DNA of 20,119 bases from UBA3076 sp964646435. Lineage in GTDB: Bacteria; Desulfobacterota; Dissulfuribacteria; Dissulfuribacterales; UBA3076. The position numbers and the translations under genes were made by a program. The notes under the pieces were generated by a model. The model was given only the letters and a program-made list of their open reading frames with translations. It did not search any database and was not told the origin of the DNA. Shown one piece after another: positions 1 through 7,331 of this stretch. Position 1 is the stretch's first letter. Each line of letters starts with the position of its first letter. Location: NCBI GenBank assembly GCA_964646435.1, contig CAZYEJ010000041.1:1-20119 (forward strand), given 5' to 3'.

Positions 1-126
1 GGGCACTTGAAGTACAGGGAGTACGTCTGCGTACCCTCCGCCTCGCATCTGCAGCACCCTGTAAACGCTTACAGTTCGGTGGGTTGCGGTAAAACGGGTG
101 TTGTAACCCCGTGAACGGTTACGCTT
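1..126. other. intergenic tail with two short palindromes
   Basis: No gene is seen before the stop of the minus-strand cyclo-ligase gene. The stretch holds two near-identical 12-bp palindromes, GTAAACGCTTAC (62-73) and GTGAACGGTTAC (111-122), and a short inverted repeat around GTACGTCTGCGTAC (21-34). A third palindrome of the same type, GTGAACGTTTAC, lies at about 8366-8377. They may be parts of a dispersed intergenic repeat. No tRNA fold was recognised. Confidence 0.4.
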
Positions 127-723
127 TTAGGAATTTGCTTGGCGATTGCACCGCAGTATTTCATTTTCTGTTACGATAATGTCCATTCTCTGGTCATGGG
201 TTTTCAGGGAAATTTTCGGAAGGACCTGAAGGCTGAAGGCAAGTCCTATGCGAAGGGCTTGCGGGGCCTCTATGGATAAAAAACGGTCGAAGTATCCTCC
301 TCCGTAACCATATCGGCCGCATTGGCGGTCAAATACACTGCCGGGAACCACTACCATGTCTATTTGGGATGGTAGTATTAATGAGGCCACTCTTACATCC
401 GGCTCCAGTATTCCGTAGGCTCCGGGCCTGAGGTCTTTTTCCCAATCCTTCAAGAGATAAGTTTCGAGCCGCCTGTTTGTGACATCTGTCTTAGGGATAG
501 CCACTTCAAGTCCGCTATTGAGCCTCTCTCTTATGAGTTGATGTGTATCTACTTCGTTTCTGAAAGAAACATAGATAAGTGGCATCCTGCTGTTCTTGTA
601 TTTTTCAAGTTTTCTGAAGCTGTCAGTAATTTTTTTACTCAGATAGTTCATGGTAGAGAAGGAAAGACGATCCCGTTTGGACAGGATTTGGTTTCGACAA
701 GAAAAGGAATCAGGAAAGGACAT
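127..723 (-). CDS. ygfA: 5-formyltetrahydrofolate cyclo-ligase
   Basis: ATP-dependent enzyme that converts 5-formyltetrahydrofolate to 5,10-methenyltetrahydrofolate, returning an inactive folate to the cytoplasmic one-carbon pool. The 198-residue length is normal for the family. The signature appears late in the protein: VVVPG at 124-128, then FDRQCGRYGYGGGYFDR at 131-147, which matches the family's FDxxGxRxGxGxGYYDR block, and the C-terminal HDQRMDIIVTE at 176-186, matching the HDxxxDxIITE motif. The N-terminal basic helix and the FRNEVDT stretch (54-60) also fit. The gene stands at the left edge, transcribed in the same direction as the exported protein gene at 745-1212; the gap is only 21 bp, so they may share a transcript. 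Assignment is firm from the motifs. Confidence 0.93.
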   Translation of the reverse strand: MSFPDSFSCRNQILSKRDRLSFSTMNYLSKKITDSFRKLEKYKNSRMPLIYVSFRNEVDTHQLIRERLNSGLEVAIPKTDVTNRRLETYLLKDWEKDLRPGAYGILEPDVRVASLILPSQIDMVVVPGSVFDRQCGRYGYGGGYFDRFLSIEAPQALRIGLAFSLQVLPKISLKTHDQRMDIIVTENEILRCNRQANS

Positions 724-744
724 GTATTTAAAAAATGATATTGA

Positions 745-1212
745 TTAAGGGGATTGATAAAAAATACGAATACAGGAAGATTCTCGCACACAGGAATTTT
801 GCCAGACAGGTTTGCAACTCCTGTCTCTCAGCACAACGTTTCTGCCTGAGGAGAGAAATTTTATAGATCTTGCTGATAGACAAAGGCATCCATCTCTGCC
901 GAAGAATTTTGATCCCACCACTTTCACGTTTTCTCCATCATTGAGTTTAAGCGCGATTCGCCTGACAAACCATCGCGGAGCAACAATGACCCTGAAAATT
1001 CGGGATCCGGACTGAAGAGTAAAGCACTGGAGTTTCATATATGGCCTTGCCGCACATTGTTTGATAGTTCCTCTGATTACTATCTCTGTATTTTCGTCGT
1101 AACCAATACTTCTGGCATGAGCAGAGTTGGTATTGGTCAATAATAAAATGGCAAATAAGAAAAAAAAGAAATAATAAACAACTTTTGGCTCAACTACCTT
1201 ATGGACATTCAT
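745..1212 (-). CDS. small exported protein with OB-fold-like pattern
   Basis: Function not recognised. The 155-residue product starts with a hydrophobic signal segment (about residues 11-26, very Phe-rich) and an AHA-type signal peptidase site near residue 33, so it is probably periplasmic. The mature part has alternating beta-strand patterns: EIVIRGTIKQ (44-53), FRVIVAPRWFVRR (around 73-85), then DGENVKVVGSKF and a late VVLRDRSCKPVW. This order (nucleic-acid-type OB barrel with 'G-x-V-x-V-x-G' and a terminal 'LRD...PxW') is common in small secreted OB-fold proteins of anaerobes, but that is inference from pattern only. Several cysteines (about 8 in the mature part) suggest disulfides or metal binding. 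No strong ribosome-binding site is visible before the ATG. It lies directly upstream of the cyclo-ligase gene on the same strand. Confidence 0.7.
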   Translation of the reverse strand: MNVHKVVEPKVVYYFFFFLFAILLLTNTNSAHARSIGYDENTEIVIRGTIKQCAARPYMKLQCFTLQSGSRIFRVIVAPRWFVRRIALKLNDGENVKVVGSKFFGRDGCLCLSARSIKFLSSGRNVVLRDRSCKPVWQNSCVRESSCIRIFYQSP

Positions 1213-1464
1213 GGCTACTTACTGTGCCTCTGATCGACTTTGGGGAAATGCCAGCAATATTCTTGTTTTCTGAAAATGCTCAAGAAAATATATGCAGATT
1301 GCATACCTTTTGGACAATTATACGTTATTAAATCAATTTACTGAAAATATCAAAAATTTTTATCATTTCACTGGATATTTCATATAAGCCATTATCTGCT
1401 CTTGGGTCGCTATATGTTGCGGTCATTCTGCATATAGCATACTGTATATGGGACCTATTTTCTT

Positions 1465-1512
1465 ATTGGATAGTCGCAAAATATGATTTGCCCGGACTTA
1501 TTGAGAAGTTAC
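1465..1512 (-). repeat. solitary end of the ~150-bp miniature element
   Basis: The last 20 bases, ending CTTATTGAGAAGTTAC at 1512, match the terminal inverted repeat of the complete element at 17659-17808. The similarity continues inward: AGTCGCAAAATATGATTTGC here equals the reverse complement of the first 40 bases or so of that element, with one mismatch. The central hairpin and the other end are missing, so this is a truncated copy in reverse orientation. Confidence 0.8.
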
Positions 1513-1545
1513 AGATTTTAATCCAGATCGTAATAAACACAACAT

Positions 1546-1598
1546 GCAATTTTTGCAGATTTCTGCAATTTTTGCACTTAATTTCTGCAATTTTTGCA
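1546..1598. repeat. three spaced copies of GCAATTTTTGCA
   Basis: The 12-bp motif GCAATTTTTGCA occurs at 1546-1557, 1565-1576 and 1587-1598, all in the same orientation, with start-to-start distances of 19 and 22 bp, close to two helical turns. Copies two and three share a longer context (TTTCTGCAATTTTTGCACT). Each unit is itself nearly palindromic. The arrangement resembles a cluster of operator sites, but the regulator and the controlled gene are unknown; the nearest candidates are the gene starting at 1212 and a possible antisense transcript. Confidence 0.55.
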
Positions 1599-1776
1599 CT
1601 ATTTTTTCCTGGTTAGTGTCCGGTATTTCTGATGGGCATTCCGGAATTTCTAATTCGAGAGCCTCTCGGGAATAACCGTTTTTTATTTAAATCCGGGAAG
1701 CCCGGAATTTGTGAGTAGGCTGTAGTTTGGAGCACCTCTTAGAAGTCTCCAAGAAAGGATGTGGCAACATAAAGAA

Positions 1777-1810
1777 GAAGGCCTCCTTGAAAAATTCCAA
1801 GAAGGCCTTC
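1777..1810 (-). terminator. hairpin terminator candidate after the first regulator gene
   Basis: Inverted repeat with arms GAAGGCCTCCTTG (1777-1789) and CAAGAAGGCCTTC (1798-1810), 13 bp with one G-T type mismatch and an 8-base loop. Read on the minus strand it is 67 bp past the stop of the sigma-54 regulator gene and is followed by TTCTTTA. The T-run is short, so termination strength is uncertain. Confidence 0.55.
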
Positions 1811-1877
1811 GGGGAGAGGAGGGTTGGGAAGAATAATTGTGTTTGTTTGTATATATTATAAGCAAACATCGTGCCAT

Positions 1878-3230
1878 CTATTTTAGAAAACCATATTCCT
1901 TTAGTTTGTACTGAAGTGTTCTAATTGAAATACCTAATATTTTCGCGGTCTTACCTCTATGTCCATCTGTTTCCCTGATGGTTGCCTCAATGGCTTCTTT
2001 TTCCAGGTCTCGTATACTGCGAAGCCGTTTAGTGGTTGATTCAGGCGTAACCTCAATAAGTGGGGCTGTTAACGGAGGCAGTGCCAGCCTGGAGTCCCGG
2101 CTTAAGATAATGGCTCGTTCAATGACATTATGTAGTTCCCGCACATTGCCTGGCCATTTGTAGGATTTTATCTGCTTTAAGGTGTCATCTGATATTTCCG
2201 AGACTTTTTTCCCCACCCGCGTAGATATTGACCGGACAAGGTAGTTGGTCAGCACCTGTATTGCCTCAAGGCGTTTTCTCAAAGGAGGAAGGGTAATTGG
2301 AAAAACATTCAGACGATAGTAAAGGTCTTCCCTAAAGCGTTTTTCACGTATCCTTGCCATCAGATTTTGGTTGGTGGCGGCAATTATTCTCGCGCTGGTA
2401 TTGAGGGTGGTAGTGCCTCCCACCCTTTCAAATGTCCTTTCCTGGAGTATGCGCAGGAATTTTGCTTGAGCGGACAATGGCATTTCCCCTATCTCGTCCA
2501 GGAATATGGTCCCATTCTGGGCAAGTTCAAATTTTCCCCTCTTGGTCTTAATCGCTCCGGTAAACGCCCCTTTTTCGTGTCCGAAGAGTTCAGACTCAAT
2601 AAGCGTTTCAGGTATTGCAGCGCAATTGAGCTCTACAAACGGACCTTTTCTCTCGCTCAAATGATGAATAGCTTTGGCTACAAGGCTTTTTCCAGTACCG
2701 CTTTCTCCCTGAAGTAATACTGTGGCGTCTGTCTTGGCCACATGCTGTATTTCGCTCCATACATCCTTCATGCCGGCAAAAATGATATCAGTAGGCGGAA
2801 GGCCTTCTGCTAGTTGATTTCTCCATAGAGTATCCACCGCCATGAGGGTTTGGCGCTCCACCACTCTTGCTACCGTCATCCGCAATTCATCCGGATCTTT
2901 GAGGGGCTTTATAAGATAGTCTAGAGCCCCTTCCTTCATAGCCTCCACAGCATTTTCCACAGTCGCATAAGCTGTAAGTATTATAAAATCGATTTCCGGT
3001 CTTTCTGATCGCACCTTTTTCAAAAGGTCGAGGCCGCTGATATCAGGCATTTTGAGGTCTGTGATTACAAGGTTAGGAGAAAAATCGCCAATTGTGCCAA
3101 AGGCTTTGATACCGCTGTTGGCGGATTTTACTTGATAGCCCGCCTGAGTGAGGATTCGGCCCAGGAGAGATGTCAAGGGTATTTCGTCGTCTACTACCAG
3201 AATGCGAAAATTATTAGGTTCCATAGGCAT
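1878..3230 (-). CDS. sigma-54-dependent response regulator (NtrC family)
   Basis: Cytoplasmic two-component transcription activator. It would be phosphorylated by a partner histidine kinase, not present here, and then use ATP hydrolysis to open promoters held by sigma-54 RNA polymerase. Domains in order: receiver (about 8-120) with acidic pair DD14-15, phospho-acceptor D58 in LVITDLKMP and K108 in LIKP; AAA+ domain (about 150-380) with Walker A GESGTGKS at 175-182, canonical sigma-54 contact loop GAFTGA at 221-226 and Walker B FLDEIGEMP near 243; C-terminal Fis-type helix-turn-helix ending in KILGISIRTLQYKLKEYG. The 450-residue length is typical. The start has no visible ribosome-binding site, because a miniature repeat element ends 7 bp upstream of the ATG; a second in-frame ATG lies two codons later. 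Target genes cannot be deduced from sequence alone. Confidence 0.95.
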   Translation of the reverse strand: MPMEPNNFRILVVDDEIPLTSLLGRILTQAGYQVKSANSGIKAFGTIGDFSPNLVITDLKMPDISGLDLLKKVRSERPEIDFIILTAYATVENAVEAMKEGALDYLIKPLKDPDELRMTVARVVERQTLMAVDTLWRNQLAEGLPPTDIIFAGMKDVWSEIQHVAKTDATVLLQGESGTGKSLVAKAIHHLSERKGPFVELNCAAIPETLIESELFGHEKGAFTGAIKTKRGKFELAQNGTIFLDEIGEMPLSAQAKFLRILQERTFERVGGTTTLNTSARIIAATNQNLMARIREKRFREDLYYRLNVFPITLPPLRKRLEAIQVLTNYLVRSISTRVGKKVSEISDDTLKQIKSYKWPGNVRELHNVIERAIILSRDSRLALPPLTAPLIEVTPESTTKRLRSIRDLEKEAIEATIRETDGHRGKTAKILGISIRTLQYKLKEYGFLK

Positions 3231-3237
3231 TTTTTGA

Positions 3238-3385
3238 GTAACTTTTCAATAATTCAGGGTAAGATGTCTGGATTCCGGCTTTCGCCGGAATGACGATTGG
3301 GTATAAGCGCCTGTCATTCCAGCGAAAGCCGGAATCCAGTGGACAGTCGCAACATGTAATCTATTTCAATTTATTGAGAAGTTAT
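3238..3385. mobile_element. diverged ~148-bp miniature inverted-repeat element
   Basis: Left end GTAACTTTTCAATAATTCAG (3238-3257) and right end TTCAATTTATTGAGAAGTTA (about 3365-3384) are imperfect inverted repeats matching the termini of the complete element at 17659-17808. The centre is a strong hairpin, GGATTCCGGCTTTCGCCGGA (3270-3289) pairing with its near reverse complement around 3332-3352, the same core as in the other copy. Length is 148 versus 150 bp. It has no coding capacity. It fills most of the divergent promoter region between the regulator and the lipid kinase gene. Confidence 0.75.
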
Positions 3386-3433
3386 TTTTTTTGTTTCTAA
3401 TCTAATTATTTCAGCTTATTCTAGCAAGGAATT

Positions 3434-4483
3434 ATGGATTGTCTTTTTCTTATAAATCCCATATCCGGGGCCCATGCGGGAAAAAAAATTGCCGCTGAAC
3501 TAGAGCGTGCCCTGCATGACCAAGATCTCGGCAAGCATGTTGTCTTCACTGATCCTGAACATCTGGAGACTCAGGTACTGTCCTTGGCTCCAGGCCGTGA
3601 CCTGATTGTGGTTGCAGGAGGTGATGGTACCGTATCATCGGTTGCACGCATACTTGGCACCCTTGATAGGCCCCCACCGCTTGCCATCCTGCCGCTTGGT
3701 ACAGGCAACGATCTAGCCAGAAGCCTGGGCTGGTGGAAAGTATGGAATCAGGGTGGCCTTGATCATTTCCGGTCAGGGATTAACGCCGGAAAGGTTGAAG
3801 CAATGGACCTCTGGTCCTGCGGAGAGGACTCCGGATTTATAGGATCTGCAGGTTTTGGCCTGGACGCAAGGATAGTAGCGTCTGTTTCACAAATACGCAT
3901 GAAACGTTTTTGTCATAATCTTGGAAAGAGATGGAATCAGTTTCTTTATGTTGCTCTTGGCCTGAAACATATGCTTTCGATTATGCTCAAGTTTGGTTCG
4001 ACCAAAATGGATGTGTGTTTCTTTGATAAAAAGGGGAGCATGAATCAAATCAGGCTAAGGGACCATGATACTTTGATCCTTTCTAATATCGAATATTATG
4101 CAGCTGGCGGGTCTCTTTCATCCGCGTCTTGCTGGAGCGATGGGAAATTAGAAGCCTATGTCATTCCCACTGTCATGGCATATCTCGGGCTGCTATTGAG
4201 AGGTCGCATTACTTTTTTTCCAAGTCCCATAGCCACTTGTCAGGCCTGTTCTGTAGAAATTATCGGGAAACAGAATTTTCCTGTACAGCTTGATGGTGAA
4301 TGGGCACGGGAATGTACGGCAAGCGATACCATTAAAGTACAACATGTGAGGGCCTTACCTGTACTCGTCCCTCCTGTAAATTTTGCTGTAAAAGAAAGTG
4401 TCGGCAGCCACTGGTCCAAGAGCCCTATCCTAAAAAGAGATACTTCATCAATACTGCCGGACCCTGCTACCACGGCTAATTAA
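3434..4483 (+). CDS. diacylglycerol kinase-like lipid kinase (YegS/BmrU type)
   Basis: Likely a cytoplasmic or membrane-associated lipid kinase that phosphorylates a diacylglycerol-like or sphingosine-like lipid; the exact substrate is not readable. The DAGK catalytic domain signature is clear: NPISG at 8-12, GGDGTV at 62-67 and LPLGTGNDLARSLG at 86-99, all in the usual spacing. The C-terminal half has the expected beta-rich fold with DGKLEAYVIP and PVQLDGEWA near residues 236 and 285. The 349 residues are slightly longer than many bacterial members because of a tail after about 315. An AAGGA ribosome-binding site (3425-3429) precedes the ATG. It is divergent from the regulator gene and followed, after 122 bp, by the PilZ gene, so co-transcription is possible but not shown. 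Confidence 0.9.
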   Translation: MDCLFLINPISGAHAGKKIAAELERALHDQDLGKHVVFTDPEHLETQVLSLAPGRDLIVVAGGDGTVSSVARILGTLDRPPPLAILPLGTGNDLARSLGWWKVWNQGGLDHFRSGINAGKVEAMDLWSCGEDSGFIGSAGFGLDARIVASVSQIRMKRFCHNLGKRWNQFLYVALGLKHMLSIMLKFGSTKMDVCFFDKKGSMNQIRLRDHDTLILSNIEYYAAGGSLSSASCWSDGKLEAYVIPTVMAYLGLLLRGRITFFPSPIATCQACSVEIIGKQNFPVQLDGEWARECTASDTIKVQHVRALPVLVPPVNFAVKESVGSHWSKSPILKRDTSSILPDPATTAN

Positions 4484-4605
4484 ACCTTTTGAAAAAAATT
4501 TGTCTCACGCTTCGTTCTGTCCGAAGAGTAAAATAAATAGTTAGCATGGCTTCAACAGGTAATTTTTGTAAATAGTGAGCAGATATCTATTCCAGGAGGA
4601 TTATC

Positions 4606-5022
4606 ATGAGTGAAAAGCGTAAATCACCGCGGTATTCAGTGAACTTACGTGTATATTTCCCAAAGTTCAATATGTTGGGATATAGTACCAATATCTCGTT
4701 AGATGGATGTTATGTGGCTGTAAATTCCTCCATGACTGTAGGATTCATCACTGACTTGCTCGTTGAGTTGCCTGTGATTGGAGTAATTCTTCTTAAGGGT
4801 TATGTGCAGCATTTAGGCAAGACGAAGTCAGGAGCCGGCATCCAGTTTGTTCAGGTGAGATTTGAGCCTGACCAGTCAGAATACTATAGTTTGTACTCAC
4901 GATTTCTAAAGGGTGTATCTCAGCTCGAGGAAATAAGAGAAAATTATCTGGAATTAGTCAAACGGGGTCGATTGAAGCTTTGTGACATGCCAGGTGAGTC
5001 TGGGAAAGTTGAAACCATCTGA
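4606..5022 (+). CDS. PilZ domain protein
   Basis: Small (138 residues) cytoplasmic protein with a PilZ-type c-di-GMP binding domain. The N-terminus has the RxxxR element (KRKSPR, residues 4-9) and the second motif appears as NISLDGCYV (about 28-36), where the family consensus is D/NxSxxG. Basic N-terminus plus both motifs make ligand binding plausible. The rest of the domain has the expected beta-barrel strands, ending in GAGIQFVQV, and a helical tail follows. A strong AGGAGG lies 8 bp before the ATG. It ends 23 bp before the annotated open frame of the prepilin peptidase, so the two are probably co-transcribed, which suggests a role in controlling surface pili or secretion; that is inference from context. 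Confidence 0.85.
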   Translation: MSEKRKSPRYSVNLRVYFPKFNMLGYSTNISLDGCYVAVNSSMTVGFITDLLVELPVIGVILLKGYVQHLGKTKSGAGIQFVQVRFEPDQSEYYSLYSRFLKGVSQLEEIRENYLELVKRGRLKLCDMPGESGKVETI

Positions 5023-5075
5023 ACCTATTGCAAAATTTATAGATTTTGTTTGAGAGCAAAACGCGAGGAAATGAT

Positions 5076-5864
5076 TTGATTACTCTGCCGGCATTCATTT
5101 GGCCCTTTCTGGTCTTTTCGCTGGGGATCTGTATCGGCAGCTTTTTGAATGTGTGCATATGCAGGCTGCCTCAAGAAAGATCGGTGGTAAGGCCTGGTTC
5201 TGCCTGCCCGAAATGTGGCCATAGGCTGAAATGGTGGGAAAATATCCCAATACTGAGTTTCTTGTTTCTACGGGCTAAATGCAGTTTTTGTGGGGCAAGG
5301 ATCTCCTTGCAGTATCCCCTGGTGGAGCTATTAAGCGGCCTTTTGGCCCTTGCGCTTTGGCATAAGTTTGGTCTTGGTCCTGAAGTTTTTATTTATTTTT
5401 ATTTTTCATCATGTCTTATAATCGTGACATTTGTTGACCTTGAGCATCAAATCATTCCGGATGCAGTGTCTTTGCCTGGGATCGCCCTTGGCTTCTTGTC
5501 TTCTTTTTTGCTTCCTGAACTGTCATGGTGGGATTCTCTATTGGGGATACTAATGGGCGGTGGCATCCTGTTTCTTGTGGCATGGGGCTATTATATTATT
5601 GCCCGCAGGGAGGGAATGGGAGGCGGGGACATCAAACTCCTCGCTATGATAGGGGCCTTTTTGGGCTGGCAGGCAATACCGCTTGTAATCCTATTGAGTG
5701 CTGCAGTGGGTTCAGTTACCGGCTTGGCGATAATGTCAGTCCGGAAAGGAGATAGACACATGGCCATACCTTATGGTCCCTTTCTGGCTGGAGCGGCTCT
5801 AATATCATTATTCTGGGGACGTGAAATGACAGCCTGGTACTTGGTTTTTATCTCCAGGGGCTAA
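5076..5864 (+). CDS. pilD: prepilin peptidase / N-methyltransferase
   Basis: Inner-membrane aspartyl protease that cleaves the leader of type IV prepilins and pseudopilins and methylates the new N-terminus. Visible features, numbered from the longer open frame starting at 5046: GSFLNVCICRLP near 31-42 (family N-terminal motif), two zinc-type pairs C54/C57 and C79/C82, catalytic aspartates D131 in FVDLEHQIIPD and D195 in GGGDIKLLAMIGAFLGW, and about seven or eight membrane segments. I chose TTG at 5076 because CGAGGA (5064-5069) stands 6 bp before it, while TTG at 5046 has no ribosome-binding site; this gives 262 residues. Located between a PilZ gene and a sigma-54 regulator gene. No pilin or secretion ATPase is in the window. 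Confidence 0.93.
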   Translation: MITLPAFIWPFLVFSLGICIGSFLNVCICRLPQERSVVRPGSACPKCGHRLKWWENIPILSFLFLRAKCSFCGARISLQYPLVELLSGLLALALWHKFGLGPEVFIYFYFSSCLIIVTFVDLEHQIIPDAVSLPGIALGFLSSFLLPELSWWDSLLGILMGGGILFLVAWGYYIIARREGMGGGDIKLLAMIGAFLGWQAIPLVILLSAAVGSVTGLAIMSVRKGDRHMAIPYGPFLAGAALISLFWGREMTAWYLVFISRG

Positions 5865-5904
5865 TATTAGTACATTAAGAAAGTTTTCTGATTAGGAGAG
5901 TATT

Positions 5905-7293
5905 GTGAGTAAACTTCGAATTCTGGTTATAGATGATGAATATGACGTGCGGAATATAGTTGCTGGCATATTGACCTCTAAAAAGGCCGGATACGATGTT
6001 GTTCAGGCGGCTAACGCCATTGAAGGCCTGGAATTGGCACAAAAACAGTCCTTTGATCACATAATAAGTGATATTTACATGCAGCCCGAGAATGGACTCC
6101 AATTTCTAAAAAAAGCCAAGGACAGGGGGGTATCAGCCAACATCATCATGATGTCCGGTCAGGCCGATATTGATATGGCCATTGAGGCCATAAAGATAGG
6201 GGCGTGTGATTTCATTTTCAAACCCGTAGTCTCAAACCATCTGCTTTTCGTATTGCGAAGGGCCGAGGAAAAGACCGGACTTCTAAAAGAAAACGCATTT
6301 TTAAGGACAGAGGTACACAAAAAGTATTCGTTTCACAATATTGTAGCCAAGAGCTTTCAGATCAAACGCATTTTTGAGGTCATCGAAAGAGTAGCAGATT
6401 ACAAGACCACTGTGCTGATAACCGGTGAGAGCGGGACAGGAAAAGAACTTATAGCCAAGGCAATCCACTTTAATAGTATCAGGGCCAAGGCACCCTTTGT
6501 ACCAATTAATTGTGGGGGCATTCCAGAGAATTTGCTCGAGAGTGAACTCTTTGGCTATGTGAAAGGGGCCTTTACAGACGCTGTCAGGGCCAAAAAAGGA
6601 CTTTTCGAAGAAGCCCACAAAGGGACCCTATTTTTAGACGAGTTGTGTGATATGCCATTGTCCTTGCAGGTTAAGCTCTTGAGGGTCCTGCAGGAAGAAG
6701 AGATCAGGCCTTTGGGCGATAATCGCTGCATCCAGATAGATGTGCGGATAGTGGCAGCCACTGCAAAGGATCTTGCACAAGAGGTGAGTAAAGGCAATTT
6801 CAGAGAGGACCTGTTTTACAGAATAAATGTACTATCAATAGTTATTCCTCCTCTAAGAGACAGGAAGGAGGATATTCCTTTACTGGTTGATTTCTTTATA
6901 GAAAGGTACAATTCCCGCTTAAAGAAGGAGGTGGAAGGAGTTAGTCCTGAGGTAATGCACCTTTTTCTCGAGTACAAGTGGCCCGGGAATATCCGTGAGC
7001 TTGAAAATGCTATGGAAAGGGCAATGGTCTATTCGGATGGTCCGACAATAGGGGCAAGGGATCTTCCTCCTCAGATACGGGCGGGTTCCAACGAAAGTGC
7101 TTCTCTTATATCAGCCCTTGATGGATCTATCTTTTCCATTAAGAAGAGCAGCAAGATGTTGGAGCGAGGACTTATAATAAAGGCCCTTGAGGAAACCAAG
7201 GCTAATAAGACTAAGGCTTCCCGCCTTCTGGAGATAAGCCTGCCTGCCCTTTTATACAAGATGAAGGACTATGGTCTTACAACAAAAACTTAG
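5905..7293 (+). CDS. sigma-54-type response regulator with GAFTDA loop
   Basis: NtrC-family two-component activator of 462 residues, GTG start with TAGGAGAG 4 bp upstream. Receiver domain (about 4-120) has DD10-11, phospho-acceptor D56 in IISDIYMQP and K106 in IFKP. The AAA+ domain has Walker A GESGTGKE (174-181), Walker B LFLDELCDMP (about 242-251) and arginine-rich FREDLFYRINV. The sigma-54 contact loop reads GAFTDA (221-226) where most activators have GAFTGA. A Fis-type helix-turn-helix ends the protein (NKTKASRLLEISLPALLYKMKDYG). It begins 40 bp after the prepilin peptidase gene and probably belongs to the same transcript; control of pili or secretion genes is an inference. A kinase partner is not in the window. 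Confidence 0.94.
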   Translation: MSKLRILVIDDEYDVRNIVAGILTSKKAGYDVVQAANAIEGLELAQKQSFDHIISDIYMQPENGLQFLKKAKDRGVSANIIMMSGQADIDMAIEAIKIGACDFIFKPVVSNHLLFVLRRAEEKTGLLKENAFLRTEVHKKYSFHNIVAKSFQIKRIFEVIERVADYKTTVLITGESGTGKELIAKAIHFNSIRAKAPFVPINCGGIPENLLESELFGYVKGAFTDAVRAKKGLFEEAHKGTLFLDELCDMPLSLQVKLLRVLQEEEIRPLGDNRCIQIDVRIVAATAKDLAQEVSKGNFREDLFYRINVLSIVIPPLRDRKEDIPLLVDFFIERYNSRLKKEVEGVSPEVMHLFLEYKWPGNIRELENAMERAMVYSDGPTIGARDLPPQIRAGSNESASLISALDGSIFSIKKSSKMLERGLIIKALEETKANKTKASRLLEISLPALLYKMKDYGLTTKT

Positions 7294-7331
7294 CAGACAA
7301 GCGGCTTGCCTGCTGGAATTAGGAATGGTTG

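Larger units (their letters stand above)
1213..1877. other. 665-bp gene-poor region
   Basis: No convincing gene; the short open frames on the minus strand lack any family signature and one runs through a hairpin. The region is AT-rich in its left part. It contains an isolated end of the dispersed miniature element (1465-1512), three spaced copies of a 12-bp motif (1546-1598), a small hairpin TCCGGG-AAG-CCCGGA (1692-1706) and a longer hairpin (1777-1810). It separates two minus-strand genes, so the promoter of the exported-protein gene should lie in its left third; no clear promoter was recognised. Confidence 0.5.

Noticed and set aside
1546..1598. CRISPR array or sigma-54 promoter made from the three 12-bp boxes
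   Set aside because: Units are too short and close for CRISPR, and the GG of the -24 element is absent.
1683..1877. Short minus-strand open frames after the regulator gene
   Set aside because: They run through the hairpin at 1777-1810 and have no ribosome-binding site or family pattern.
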